Source: Proteobacteria bacterium UBA664
GTDB lineage: Bacteria > Pseudomonadota > Gammaproteobacteria > UBA7966
NCBI GenBank assembly: GCA_002299125.1
Contig: DBNU01000117.1
Location: 1 to 19,582 of the forward strand
Direction: 5' to 3'
DNA length: 19,582 nucleotides
In this document: one piece after another, positions 5,736 to 14,613 of the stretch
Numbering within the stretch: position 1 is the stretch's first letter
Layout: each line of letters opens with the position of its first letter
Program-made: the position numbers and the translations under genes
The notes under the pieces: generated by a model
Database searches by the model: none
Told to the model about the DNA's origin: nothing
The model's input: only the letters and a program-made list of their open reading frames with translations

Positions 5736-8700
5736 GCCGCGCGCTCCATGCCTTGCCCGAGCTGTGTGTGTGCCTCGCGAAGTTCCTGTTCGAGGGTGCC
5801 GAGGTTGTGATCGCGGGCCCGCCCAAAGCCCGCGAGGCAGACGTAGAGCGCCGGGGTCAGGAACAGTGTGAACAACCCGGCGATGCCGAGGCCGCCGAAG
5901 ACCACCCAACCGATGGCGAGGCGCGCCTCGGCACCGGCCCCGCTGGCGAGCACCAGCGGCAGGGCGCCGATGACGGTCGAAAGGAGCGTCATCATGATGG
6001 GGCGCAGGCGGATGCAGGCCGCAGCCAAGATGGCCTCGCGCACGCTCAGGCCCTGGCTGCGCTGTTGATCGGCGAACTCCACCACCAGGATGGCGTTCTT
6101 GGCCATGAGCCCGATGAGCATCACCAGACCGATCTGCGAATAGATGTTGAGCGAAATCCCGGTGACATCCAGCGTGAAGATGGCTGCGGCAAGCCCGAAG
6201 GGTACGCTGAGCAGTACGATGAGCGGGCTCAGCAGGCCCTCGAACTGCGCCACCAGCACCATCGCCACGATGACCAGCGCGAATAGGTAAGTCAGATCGA
6301 GATCGCCGCGCGTCTCCTCCAGGGCCTCGGCCTTGCCCTGCAACACAAGCTCCTGCGTGCCGTCGAGGGTCTGCGCGGCGAGCCGCCGGATCTCCTCGAT
6401 TGCCTCGCCCAGGGCCACGCCCGGGCGCAGATCGGCCTCGACTTCGATGGCGCGACGCTGCGCGACCCGATCCAGTTGCGCGGCCACGCCGGTCTCCTCG
6501 ATCCAGGCGAGCATGGACAGCGGGATGAGTTCACCGGTGCCGGAACGCACGGTGAGGTTGCCGAGGTCGCCCGGGTCACGCACGAGGCCAGTCGCGGACT
6601 CGAGGAAGATGGGCAGGGCTCGATCCTCCACGTTCAGGAACGCGATCCGCTGGCCACCGACCATGGCGGCGAGGGTGACGGAGATGTCGTCGAGCGCCAC
6701 ACCGAGATCGGCGGCTCGCCGGCGATCGATCTGCACCGACAATTGTGGTTGTGTCGGCTGGTAGGAGATCTCCGCGTTGTGCAAGCGCTCTGAACGCGTA
6801 TCGACAGCCTCGGCCAGCCGCTTCGCCTGGGCGTGGATGTGCGCGTAGTCCGTGCCGAGCAGGGCGACCTCGAGACCGGCATGCTCACGGCCACCGAGAT
6901 CGAGTCCGCTGCGACCGACGACACTTGCACGCACGCCGGGGACCTCTGCCATCCGTGCCTGCAGCTCCTCGATGATCACCTGCTGGGGGCGGCGGCCGCT
7001 CGCCCAGGGCGCGAGGGGGGCTGTGATGCCGACGCGGTTCGGGTCGTAGAGCCCCACCACGGTGAACAGGGTGCGGATCTCGCCTCGCTCGCGATAGGGA
7101 GCGAGGATTGCCTCCAGCGCGGCGGCCTGCCGATCCATGTACTCGAGACCGGTACCGTCCGGGCCCTGGGCGAAGACGAAAATCACACCACGATCCTCGC
7201 GCGGCACCAGTTCCTGTTCCAGCAGCACGTAGCGCTGGGCGGCAAGTGCAGCGAGCAGCGCGCCGGCGAGCAGTACCACCCGCGGGTGTGCAAGCACCGG
7301 TTGCAGCAGGGCCGCGTAGCCACGGGCAATCCATGCGCCACTGCTGGCGAGGGGGCCGCGTCCACGCCCGGCCACGTGCAGCCGGAGGTGGGCGGCGACG
7401 GCGGGCACCAGCGACAGTGCAACGAAGCCTGAGATCAGCATCGCCAGCACCAGCACGAGCGCGAACTCCCGGAACAGGCGTCCCGCCAGCGTCGGCAGGA
7501 AGGCGATGGGTACAAACACGGCCGCCAGTACCGCGGTGGTGGCGATGACGGCGAAGAACACCTGCCGTGTCCCCAGCAGGGCCGCGGCACCGGGCCGCAC
7601 CCCCTGTGCCTGCAGGCGCTGGATGTTCTCGATCACCACGATGGCGTCGTCGACGATGAGGCCCGTGGCGAGCACCAGCGCGAGCAAAGTGAGCAGGTTG
7701 ATCGAGAAGCCACACAGCCAGAGGCCGGCCACGGCACCGATGAGTGCCGTCGGGATGGCGGCACTGGGCAGCAGCGTCGGCAGCACTGCGCCGAAGAAGA
7801 GCCAGAGCGTCAGCACCACGATGACGATGGAGAAGAGCAGGCTCTGTAACACCTCGGTCACCGAGTCGTGAATGAACACGGCCTCGTCCTGCGTCACCTC
7901 GATCCGCAAGTCGTCGTAACGCGCATTCATTCCGGCTACCCGCTCGTGGATGCCGGCCGAGATGGCGATGGTGTTGGACTGCGCGCGCCGGAGCACACCC
8001 AGACCGACCACCGTTGCGCCGTCGAGTCGCACCAGATTCCTGGGTCGGGCCGGGGCCAGGAAGGCATCGGCCACATCACCCACGCGCGTGTCTCCGCTTA
8101 CCACCACGGCCTCGATACGCTCCGGGCTCGCCGCCGTTGCCTCGACCCGCACCAGCAGTTCCTGGGCAGCAGAGCGGAAGCTGCCGATGGGGATGTCGAA
8201 GGGCGCGCCCCGCAGCGCTGTGGCCACATCACTCACCGTGAGTCCGAAGCGCGCCAGTCGCAGCGGGTCGATCACCACGTGCATCTGTTGCTCGCGGTTG
8301 CCGAAGATGTCGATGCTGGCCACACCCTCCACCGCCAGCAGATCGGGCAGGATGTCGTTCTCCACGCGGCGGGTCAGCGCCGCCGCATCGAGCGCGTCAG
8401 AGGTCACGGCCAGACGGATGATCGGCTCGGCGTTCTGGTCGGCCTTGACCACCGTGATCTGTTCGGTGCGCTCCGGCAGATCGCGGGTGATCCGGCTCAC
8501 GGCCTCGCGCACGTCGGCAGCGGCGGTGACGAGATCGGTGCCGGGGACGAACTCCACGCGCACGCGGGCGTTGTCTTCCTCGCTGGCGGAGCGCAGCCGA
8601 TGCACCCCCGGCACGCGGGCCACGGCCCCTTCCAGCCGGCGCGTGACCTCGGCGTCCATGGTCTCGGGTGCCGCCCCGGGCAACACCGCCGAGACGGTCA

Positions 8701-8848
8701 CCATGGGCACATCCACATCCGGCAGCTCGCGCACCTCCACGTCGAGCAGGGCCGCCAGCCCGGCGACGATGATGAGCAGGTTGGCCACGACCGCGAGCAG
8801 CGGTCGGCGCACGGCCAGCCCGGCCAGGCCATCAAGGGGACTGCTCAC
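5732..8848 (-). CDS. RND multidrug-type efflux pump, inner-membrane subunit (HAE-1 type)
   Basis: The 1038-residue protein has the AcrB-type layout: TM1 (about 15-35), a large periplasmic porter loop, TM2-6 (about 335-475), a second loop, and TM8-12 at the C-terminus. The proton-relay aspartates are in TM4, GLIVDDAIVVIEN (D400, D401). The matching lysine is in TM10, GLMAKNAILVVEF (K917). The first loop contains ELPDVDVPMVTVSAVLPGA, the standard HAE-1 start. These residues mark a proton-driven exporter of hydrophobic or amphiphilic compounds rather than a CzcA-type metal pump, although substrates cannot be read from sequence. The GTG start at 8848 overlaps the fusion-protein stop as GTGA, and the stop overlaps the outer-membrane factor start, so all three are translationally coupled. 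Confidence 0.95.
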   Translation of the reverse strand: MSSPLDGLAGLAVRRPLLAVVANLLIIVAGLAALLDVEVRELPDVDVPMVTVSAVLPGAAPETMDAEVTRRLEGAVARVPGVHRLRSASEEDNARVRVEFVPGTDLVTAAADVREAVSRITRDLPERTEQITVVKADQNAEPIIRLAVTSDALDAAALTRRVENDILPDLLAVEGVASIDIFGNREQQMHVVIDPLRLARFGLTVSDVATALRGAPFDIPIGSFRSAAQELLVRVEATAASPERIEAVVVSGDTRVGDVADAFLAPARPRNLVRLDGATVVGLGVLRRAQSNTIAISAGIHERVAGMNARYDDLRIEVTQDEAVFIHDSVTEVLQSLLFSIVIVVLTLWLFFGAVLPTLLPSAAIPTALIGAVAGLWLCGFSINLLTLLALVLATGLIVDDAIVVIENIQRLQAQGVRPGAAALLGTRQVFFAVIATTAVLAAVFVPIAFLPTLAGRLFREFALVLVLAMLISGFVALSLVPAVAAHLRLHVAGRGRGPLASSGAWIARGYAALLQPVLAHPRVVLLAGALLAALAAQRYVLLEQELVPREDRGVIFVFAQGPDGTGLEYMDRQAAALEAILAPYRERGEIRTLFTVVGLYDPNRVGITAPLAPWASGRRPQQVIIEELQARMAEVPGVRASVVGRSGLDLGGREHAGLEVALLGTDYAHIHAQAKRLAEAVDTRSERLHNAEISYQPTQPQLSVQIDRRRAADLGVALDDISVTLAAMVGGQRIAFLNVEDRALPIFLESATGLVRDPGDLGNLTVRSGTGELIPLSMLAWIEETGVAAQLDRVAQRRAIEVEADLRPGVALGEAIEEIRRLAAQTLDGTQELVLQGKAEALEETRGDLDLTYLFALVIVAMVLVAQFEGLLSPLIVLLSVPFGLAAAIFTLDVTGISLNIYSQIGLVMLIGLMAKNAILVVEFADQQRSQGLSVREAILAAACIRLRPIMMTLLSTVIGALPLVLASGAGAEARLAIGWVVFGGLGIAGLFTLFLTPALYVCLAGFGRARDHNLGTLEQELREAHTQLGQGMERAA

Positions 8849-10041
8849 CGGAGCGAGGTCTTGCGGCGGGCCGCGGCGGTGGGCGGGAAGGTCTCGTCGC
8901 CGGCAGCCATTTCCGTCACGGGGGTGCCCTCGCGTACCTTCTGCACACCCTCGGAGATCACGCGTTCGCCCGGGTCGATTGCGGCCTCGACCAGCACGCT
9001 CCCGGCACGTCGCTCACCGATACGCACTGGCACCCGTACCGCGCGACCCGCCCGCACGACCCACAACGCCGGCCCCTCGTCGCCCCAGACGAGGGCCTCC
9101 TCGGGTACCATCGGCAGTGGCTCTCCGGCCATGGCGAAACGCACCCGGAAGCTCATGCCCGGACGCAGGGCATCGTCGGCGTTGTCGATCACGGCACGCA
9201 CGGTGAATGTGCGGCTCGCGGGATCGATGCGGCTGTCGATGGCCTCGATCTTCGCCTTGCGTGCCGTGCGTGGACCGCTGAAGGGCAGGACCTCGAGCGG
9301 CATTCCGACGCTGACACCGGCGAATACCTGCTCGGGCACGGGGAAATCCACGTAGAGCCTGCGCCGATCATCGATGCGCACGACGGCGGTCGCGGTGCCG
9401 ATGCGGGCACCGGGGTCCACGAGCCTGAGCCCGAGGTGACCATCGAAGGGGGCGCGGATGGTGCGCTCGGCCAGCGCGACCTGTGCCTGCTCCAGCGCGA
9501 TGCGCTCGGCCGAGAGGCGCGCCTGGACCTCGTCGATCTGGCTCTCCGAGACCGCCCCCGTGTCCTCGATGCGAAGATAGCGCGTGAGCAACTGCTCGGC
9601 CTCGCGCACGGAGACCTCGGCCAGGGATACGGCAAGCCGCTCCCGGCGCGCATCCAGTTCCACCAGCGGTGTGCCCTGACGCACCAGGGCACCGGCCTGG
9701 AAGAGGATCTTCCGGACCTCTCCGCTGGCCGCCGGGTAGACCTCGGCCGAGGCCCGCGCCCGAGCCGTGCCCACGGCCTCGACGCTGGTGCGACGGGAAT
9801 CGAAGGTCACGGCCTCGGTGATGACGGCAACCGCTGCGGCTACCGGTGGTGCGCCTGCGGCCGTGACTGCGGTCTGCCGGTCGGCGGTAGCGGACGTTCG
9901 CGCGTCTGAGCCCAGCAGGCCGGCGCTCAACTGGCCGAGGCGATCACAGCCGGCGAGCAGGGCGACGGCCAGCACGGCGAGCAGCCGGGGTGTCGCGGCT
10001 GGCGCTGCGGTACCACGTCGCTTGCAGTCAGGCATCGGCAT
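8845..10041 (-). CDS. RND efflux periplasmic adaptor (membrane fusion) lipoprotein, HlyD/AcrA family
   Basis: The 398-residue protein starts at ATG 10041, with a second ATG two codons on; neither has a strong ribosome site. A signal with lipobox LAGC (29-32) predicts a lipid-anchored periplasmic protein. A linker rich in Ala/Thr/Val is followed by the first lipoyl half (about 98-130, with SGEVRKILFQAGALVRQGTP). An alpha-hairpin follows (about 135-190), then the second lipoyl half (TIRAPFDGHLGLRLVDPG, 194-211). A beta-barrel and a membrane-proximal domain complete the chain. This is the standard AcrA/MexA order and length. It links the pump and the outer-membrane factor encoded next in the operon. 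Being first, it would carry the operon promoter in the divergent region upstream. Confidence 0.93.
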   Translation of the reverse strand: MPMPDCKRRGTAAPAATPRLLAVLAVALLAGCDRLGQLSAGLLGSDARTSATADRQTAVTAAGAPPVAAAVAVITEAVTFDSRRTSVEAVGTARARASAEVYPAASGEVRKILFQAGALVRQGTPLVELDARRERLAVSLAEVSVREAEQLLTRYLRIEDTGAVSESQIDEVQARLSAERIALEQAQVALAERTIRAPFDGHLGLRLVDPGARIGTATAVVRIDDRRRLYVDFPVPEQVFAGVSVGMPLEVLPFSGPRTARKAKIEAIDSRIDPASRTFTVRAVIDNADDALRPGMSFRVRFAMAGEPLPMVPEEALVWGDEGPALWVVRAGRAVRVPVRIGERRAGSVLVEAAIDPGERVISEGVQKVREGTPVTEMAAGDETFPPTAAARRKTSLR

Positions 10042-10385
10042 GGGCCAAGGGGTGAATCCATCGTGAAAGAGTGGAGGTTAGTGCACCGCACGGGTGTGCT
10101 GATCACTGGCCGGATGAAATGGCAGGCCTCGGCTATGGCCGGACCGCCCGGGGAACGTTCACCCGGGCGGGCAGGGTTGGCGGTGCCACGCGCGATCAGG
10201 GGCCGCTGCCGCAGAGTGAAGGACCGGTCGGCTCGGGCCGAAACACCAAGCAACCCCCGGCGGAAAGGGGCTGGACCCAGCCGGAGCCGTTGGAGCGCGG
10301 GCCTTCTGGCCAAGCGGGGATGAGTACAAGAGCAACGGTCGCGGCCACACGGCTGGTTTCAGGATGATCGAGTATAGAGATCGGC
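10042..10385. promoter_or_regulatory. Divergent intergenic region between RND operon and signalling operon
   Basis: These 344 bases hold no convincing gene; the short frames here lack family features. The region must carry promoters for both divergent operons, but I see no good -35/-10 pair. It is rich in GC hairpins: a perfect 9-base-pair stem at 10144-10170, a GGCTG/CAGCC stem near 10269-10282, and a GGCC-TTCT-GGCC stem near 10300-10311. I compared parts with cobalamin, TPP, FMN, SAH and c-di-GMP riboswitch cores by eye and found no match. Confidence 0.5.
10144..10170. other. Perfect 9-bp GC hairpin in the divergent region
   Basis: The arms CCGCCCGGG and CCCGGGCGG flank a nine-base loop. 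No T tract follows on either strand, so it is not a classic terminator. It would lie in the 5' leader of the RND transcript if the promoter is farther upstream, or it may be a protein-binding palindrome. Confidence 0.5.
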
Positions 10386-11435
10386 ATGGTCGCCTCATTT
10401 GCCCACTCAGACCCGTTTGCCCAGCCAGGGATGAGATCCCCGCACCTTGCATTGGCTCGCCGCGCCTTCCTGCGTCGGCTGGCTGCCAGTGCCGTCGTGA
10501 TGGCCGGTGGCCTGTCACTCGTTGCCTGCGCGCCGCGCCCGCGTGCACCGCTGCGTGTGGGAACCGCGACCTGGCTCGGGAACGAGCCCATGCACCTGGC
10601 CGCTGCCCGGGGTTTGGTCCCCCGGGAGCAGGTGCATCTGGTGCGCCTGCCCACTTCGACCACCGTGCTGCAGGGGCTCATCACCGGGCAACTCGATGCC
10701 GCCACGCTCACCCTCGATGAGTGGCTCTCGGCCCGCCAGGACCAGCTCGATCTGCGGGCCGTGGCGGTGCTGGATGTGTCGGCCGGGGCCGATCGGGTGC
10801 TCGGGCGGCCGGGGCTCGCTTCCGCCGAGGCGCTTCGAGGGCGCAGTGTGGCGGTGGAGAATTCTGCGGTCGGTGCCCTGCTGCTCGACGCCTTCCTGCG
10901 TCATCACGGCCTCGACCCGCAGGAGGTTCGCACCGTCTTTCTGCCGGCAGATCAGCAACTGGAGGCCTGGCGAGCAGGCCGGGTGGACGTGTTCGTCAGC
11001 TATGACCCCTTCGCCCTCGCACTCGAGGCACAGGGTGCCGTGAGTCTCTTCGATTCCGGCCAGATCCCCGGTCGCATCGTCGATGTACTCGTCGCGATGC
11101 ATCCCTGTGACGCGTTTTGTGTGGAGGGCCTGGCCGCACTGCTCGCCGGACATTTCCGCGTCCTCGAAGATCTGCTTGACGGCAGTCCCGCGTGTATGGA
11201 GGCGATCGCAGGCAACCTCGGCGTCAGTCCGGAGCAGTTGCGCGCATCGATGACCCGGATCGAACTCGTGGATCGTGCGGCCAACCACGCTTGGATCGAA
11301 CAGGAACCGCCGCGCCTGCGCGCAGCCGCAGCCGAGGTGGCCGCCGTGATGATGGCAGCCGGGTTTCTGACCGCCGCACCCGAACCTGGGACGCTCATCG
11401 ACGCGCGGGTGCTCGCACGGTTGGCGCGCACATGA
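10386..11435 (+). CDS. Periplasmic substrate-binding protein (NMT1/SsuA/NrtA-like) with Tat-like lipoprotein signal
   Basis: This is a 349-residue protein. The N-terminus contains ARRAFLRRL, close to the twin-arginine motif, then a hydrophobic stretch ending at lipobox SLVAC (lipid-anchored Cys near residue 48). This suggests Tat export and lipid anchoring. The mature part starts with LRVGTATWLGNEPMHLAAARG and continues with LPTSTTVLQGLITGQLDAA and then LRGRSVAVENSA, the hallmark order of NMT1/SsuA-type ABC-transporter binding proteins. No permease or ATPase is nearby. The next gene, a hybrid kinase, overlaps the stop by 4 bases, so it probably acts as a ligand-capturing sensor subunit, as LuxP does for LuxQ (inference). 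An ATG at 10431 would give a more normal signal length, but the site at 10386 has the better weak ribosome signal. Confidence 0.85.
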   Translation: MVASFAHSDPFAQPGMRSPHLALARRAFLRRLAASAVVMAGGLSLVACAPRPRAPLRVGTATWLGNEPMHLAAARGLVPREQVHLVRLPTSTTVLQGLITGQLDAATLTLDEWLSARQDQLDLRAVAVLDVSAGADRVLGRPGLASAEALRGRSVAVENSAVGALLLDAFLRHHGLDPQEVRTVFLPADQQLEAWRAGRVDVFVSYDPFALALEAQGAVSLFDSGQIPGRIVDVLVAMHPCDAFCVEGLAALLAGHFRVLEDLLDGSPACMEAIAGNLGVSPEQLRASMTRIELVDRAANHAWIEQEPPRLRAAAAEVAAVMMAAGFLTAAPEPGTLIDARVLARLART

Positions 11436-14400
11436 GCCTGCTGCTCAATCGACTGGCCTCTCTGCGCCTGCTGGTTCCGCTCGGCACGGTGGTCGCCGCA
11501 ATGGCTGTCGTGATGCTCGACAGCACGCTGGGCTGGCAGGAGTGGCGCGCGCAGACGCTTGAGGCCGGTGAAAGGCAAGCCCGCGCGGCGGGTGCGGCCT
11601 TGTTGCGCCACGCCGAGCGCTCCTTCGTCACGCAGCCTGCGCTGCTCGCCGAGGAGCTGGCCTTCGTCGCGGCTGCCCCCGAGGTGGTGGCGGTGGCGCT
11701 GTTCGACGACACCGGCCAATGCGTGCATGCGCACAACCCAGCCTGGATCGGACGCCATCTGCACGAACTCCTCCCGCCCGCCGAGGCGGCCCTCGGCGAT
11801 GCCGCGCGCGGCCAGCGCACGGCACGTGTGCTCCTGAATGAAACGCCGCGCCCAGCCATCACTTACGCCGGCGGATTCCGGCTGCCCGCACAACCTGGTG
11901 AGCTGCGTGGCCTGCGCCAGGGCCTCATCTACCTGCGCCTCGAACCCTTGCTGCCCGGCTTTCTGCCGACGCTGCAGTCGAGTTCCCTGCCGGTCGCGTT
12001 ACTGACGGCGCTGATCGCAGTGCTGGCATCGGGCTATCTGCAGTCACGGGTCGTGACGCCGCTGCGGCGGCTGGCCGAGGCGTCAGGGACACTGGCCCAG
12101 GGTGGTTGCCCCGACCTGCCCGATGTTCCCGCAGCGGTCGAAGTGCGTGACGTGACCATCGCCTTCACTCGCATGGCCGAGCGCATCCGCGCCCAATTCG
12201 CCGAGCTCCGCGGGCGGCGCGAGTTCGAACTCGCCGTTCTGAACACGCTGCAAGAGGGTTTGGTCGTCGCCGATGTCGAGGGTCGTATCCTGTTCGCCAA
12301 TGCGGCGGCGCTGGCCCTGTTCGGTGGGCGCTGTGATCCGGTGCAGGCCGGTCACCTCGACCGGCTGTTCAGTCACGATGAGCGCGCCACGCTGGTGGCC
12401 GGTGCCGATGCCCTGACCTGCCAACTGCAGAACGATTGCGGTGCGTCGTTCTGGGCCGAACTGCAGGCCTGGCCCCTCGTGTCGCTGGAAGGGCCGGTGC
12501 TGGTACTGGTGATACGCGACGTGACCGAGTCACGGCAGGTTGCCATCGAACTCGCCGCCCACCGTGATCATCTCGGGGGGCTCGTAGAAAGCCGCACCCG
12601 GGAACTCGCCGAGGCGCGCCGGCAGGCCGAGCAGGCGAACGAGTCGAAGTCGGCCTTCCTGGCCGTCGTCAGTCACGAGATCCGCACGCCGCTCAACGCG
12701 CTCATCGGTCTCATGGAACTCCTCGGGCGCAGCCGGCTGGACGCGGAGCAGGACGGGATGCTGCGGGTGATGCAGGACGCTGCGGCCACGCTGCACACGC
12801 TCATCGCCGACATGCTGGACTTCTCGCGCATCGAGGCCGGGCGGCTCAACCTCGCCGCAGAGCGCCTCTCGGTGGAGGCCGAGGTGGCGCGCGTCACCGA
12901 GGGCCTCGATGCGCTCGCCGCCGAGCGTCGCGTGGAACTCAGGCTCCGCATCGAAGGCGATTTGCCGGCCTGGGTGCTCGGCGACGCCCATCGTCTGCGC
13001 CAGATCCTCTCCAATCTGCTTGGCAACGCCATCAAGTTCTCCAGTGGCCTCGTCGAACCGGGACGAGTGTTGTTGTCGGTGCGTTGCCGGTCCGAGGAGG
13101 AGGGCGCGGCCCAGCTCGAATTCGCCGTGCGCGACAATGGCATCGGCATGCGGGCAGAAGATCAGACGCGGCTGTTCGCCCCCTTCGAGCAGGCTGATGC
13201 CGAGACCGCCCGTCGTTTCGGCGGCACCGGACTTGGTCTTTCCATCGTGCGCCATCTGACCGAGGCGATGGGGGGGCGTGTCGACGTACACAGTGCCCCT
13301 GGATTGGGTAGCCTGTTCACTGTGTCGCTCACCTTGCCGCTCTGTTTCGTCGAGCCGACCGGGGGAATGCCCCTCGCGGCCTGCCGTGTCGTCCTGGTGG
13401 GGCCATCGCACGACGATGCACGCACCTGGACGAACTGGCTCGAACGGGCCGGCGCCCGCGTGGAGCAGGTTCAGGGCATCGAGGATCTTGGCCAGCGTAT
13501 CGATCAAGAGGCACCAGAGCGCATCGTCTGGATCGTCCAGACGGACGGTCTGGGTGGCTTCGAGCTCGATCATCTGCTGGATCTCCGCCAGCGAGCCGGT
13601 GTCGCTGCCCCCGCCATGCTGTTGCTCGACGCCGCATCCCGCGCGCAACCACGGCTCTGGACGATGGATATGCCGGTGCTCAACCCGCGGTTGCTGACCC
13701 CCGCACACCTCGTGCAGGCCGTGGCCACGGCCGGTATCGACGGCAGTGACGGGAACCCCGGGGTGCTGTCGCCCAAGGCCACTCCATCCGTCGCGGGGCC
13801 GCGCGTGCTCGTGGTGGACGACAGCCCTACCAATCGTCTGGTGGTCGAACGTCAGATCGTGGCCCTCGGCTATCAGGTCCAGACCTGCGAAGGCGCACTG
13901 GAGGCCCTCGCCTTGCTCAGTCGGGAGCATTTCGCGCTGATCCTGAGCGACCTCTGCATGCCGGGGGTGGATGGCTTCGAATTCGTCCGCCGGTTCCGCA
14001 CCGTCGAGGCGGAGTGCAGGCGATCACGAGTACCGGTGATCGCCCTGACCGCCAACGCGCTGGACGGTGAGCGGCAGCGCAGTCTCGCGGCCGGGATGGA
14101 CGACTACCTCACCAAGCCGGTGACGCTCAGCCAGCTCGCGCACACCCTGACCCAGTGGCTGACGCCGGAGCCGATGCCGTCGGCACCACTCGTGCCCACG
14201 CCAGATGACGAGGGTCAGGTGCTGACTGCGCTGGGTAGCTTTCTTGGTGAGGATCCGGACGTCCTGCGCGACTATCTTGAGGTATTCAGGGCCGAACTCG
14301 GGGCCTGCCCGCTCGTGCTTGCAGAGGCGCTGCGGGAGACTTCGTTCAGCCGTCTCGCCGTGCTCGCCCATCAGCTCAAGTCCTCCGCGCGCAGCATCGG

Positions 14401-14611
14401 GGAGCTCGAACTCGCGCGTGCCTGCGAGGCGCTCGAACGTGCCACTGCGCGCGGGACTGGCGCTGCACTGGAGACGCCAGTCCGCGAGATCAATGGCCAG
14501 ATCCACCAGACTGCGGCACGTCTGGAGCGTGCCTTGTTGGCACTCGGGCCAGCGCCGGCGAGGGGCCGGGCCAAAGAAGGCGTTGCCGAGGCGCAACATG
14601 AGGAGGAGTGA
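11432..14611 (+). CDS. Hybrid sensor histidine kinase with PAS, HisKA, HATPase, pseudo-receiver, receiver and Hpt domains
   Basis: The 1059-residue protein starts at ATG 11432 (ATGA overlap with the binding-protein stop). TM1 (about 9-29) and TM2 (about 186-204) enclose a periplasmic sensor domain. A HAMP-like linker (205-258) and a PAS domain (about 262-370) follow. The HisKA H-box is VSHEIRTPLN (H415). The HATPase has the N-box SNLLGNAIKFS, the G1 box DNGIGM and the G2 box GGTGLGLSI. Residues about 651-770 resemble a receiver without a phospho-acceptor. A second receiver (791-910) keeps D796/D797, D840 (ILSDLCMPGVDG), T873 and K895. The C-terminal Hpt domain has AHQLKSSARSIG (H980). This is a complete BarA/ArcB-like relay from H415 through D840 to H980. 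The REC-EAL protein next in the operon is the obvious output. Confidence 0.95.
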   Translation: MSLLLNRLASLRLLVPLGTVVAAMAVVMLDSTLGWQEWRAQTLEAGERQARAAGAALLRHAERSFVTQPALLAEELAFVAAAPEVVAVALFDDTGQCVHAHNPAWIGRHLHELLPPAEAALGDAARGQRTARVLLNETPRPAITYAGGFRLPAQPGELRGLRQGLIYLRLEPLLPGFLPTLQSSSLPVALLTALIAVLASGYLQSRVVTPLRRLAEASGTLAQGGCPDLPDVPAAVEVRDVTIAFTRMAERIRAQFAELRGRREFELAVLNTLQEGLVVADVEGRILFANAAALALFGGRCDPVQAGHLDRLFSHDERATLVAGADALTCQLQNDCGASFWAELQAWPLVSLEGPVLVLVIRDVTESRQVAIELAAHRDHLGGLVESRTRELAEARRQAEQANESKSAFLAVVSHEIRTPLNALIGLMELLGRSRLDAEQDGMLRVMQDAAATLHTLIADMLDFSRIEAGRLNLAAERLSVEAEVARVTEGLDALAAERRVELRLRIEGDLPAWVLGDAHRLRQILSNLLGNAIKFSSGLVEPGRVLLSVRCRSEEEGAAQLEFAVRDNGIGMRAEDQTRLFAPFEQADAETARRFGGTGLGLSIVRHLTEAMGGRVDVHSAPGLGSLFTVSLTLPLCFVEPTGGMPLAACRVVLVGPSHDDARTWTNWLERAGARVEQVQGIEDLGQRIDQEAPERIVWIVQTDGLGGFELDHLLDLRQRAGVAAPAMLLLDAASRAQPRLWTMDMPVLNPRLLTPAHLVQAVATAGIDGSDGNPGVLSPKATPSVAGPRVLVVDDSPTNRLVVERQIVALGYQVQTCEGALEALALLSREHFALILSDLCMPGVDGFEFVRRFRTVEAECRRSRVPVIALTANALDGERQRSLAAGMDDYLTKPVTLSQLAHTLTQWLTPEPMPSAPLVPTPDDEGQVLTALGSFLGEDPDVLRDYLEVFRAELGACPLVLAEALRETSFSRLAVLAHQLKSSARSIGELELARACEALERATARGTGAALETPVREINGQIHQTAARLERALLALGPAPARGRAKEGVAEAQHEEE
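14601..14606 (+). promoter_or_regulatory. Ribosome binding site favouring the GTG at 14614
   Basis: AGGAGG lies inside the kinase's last codons. It is one base from the GTG at 14608, too close to use, but 7 bases from the in-frame GTG at 14614, which is therefore the preferred start of the REC-EAL gene. Confidence 0.6.
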
Positions 14612-14613
14612 GA

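Noticed and set aside
7868..9355. Long plus-strand frames opposite the RND pump and adaptor
   Set aside because: Composition is shadow-like (Arg/Ser/Thr/His-rich), and the opposite strand encodes well-defined efflux proteins.
10144..10170. Rho-independent terminator
   Set aside because: The stem is strong but no T tract follows on either strand, and no gene ends beside it.
10063..10323. Short plus-strand frame in the divergent region
   Set aside because: There is no ribosome site, no recognisable domain, and Arg/Gly-rich composition. It covers the hairpin-rich regulatory stretch.
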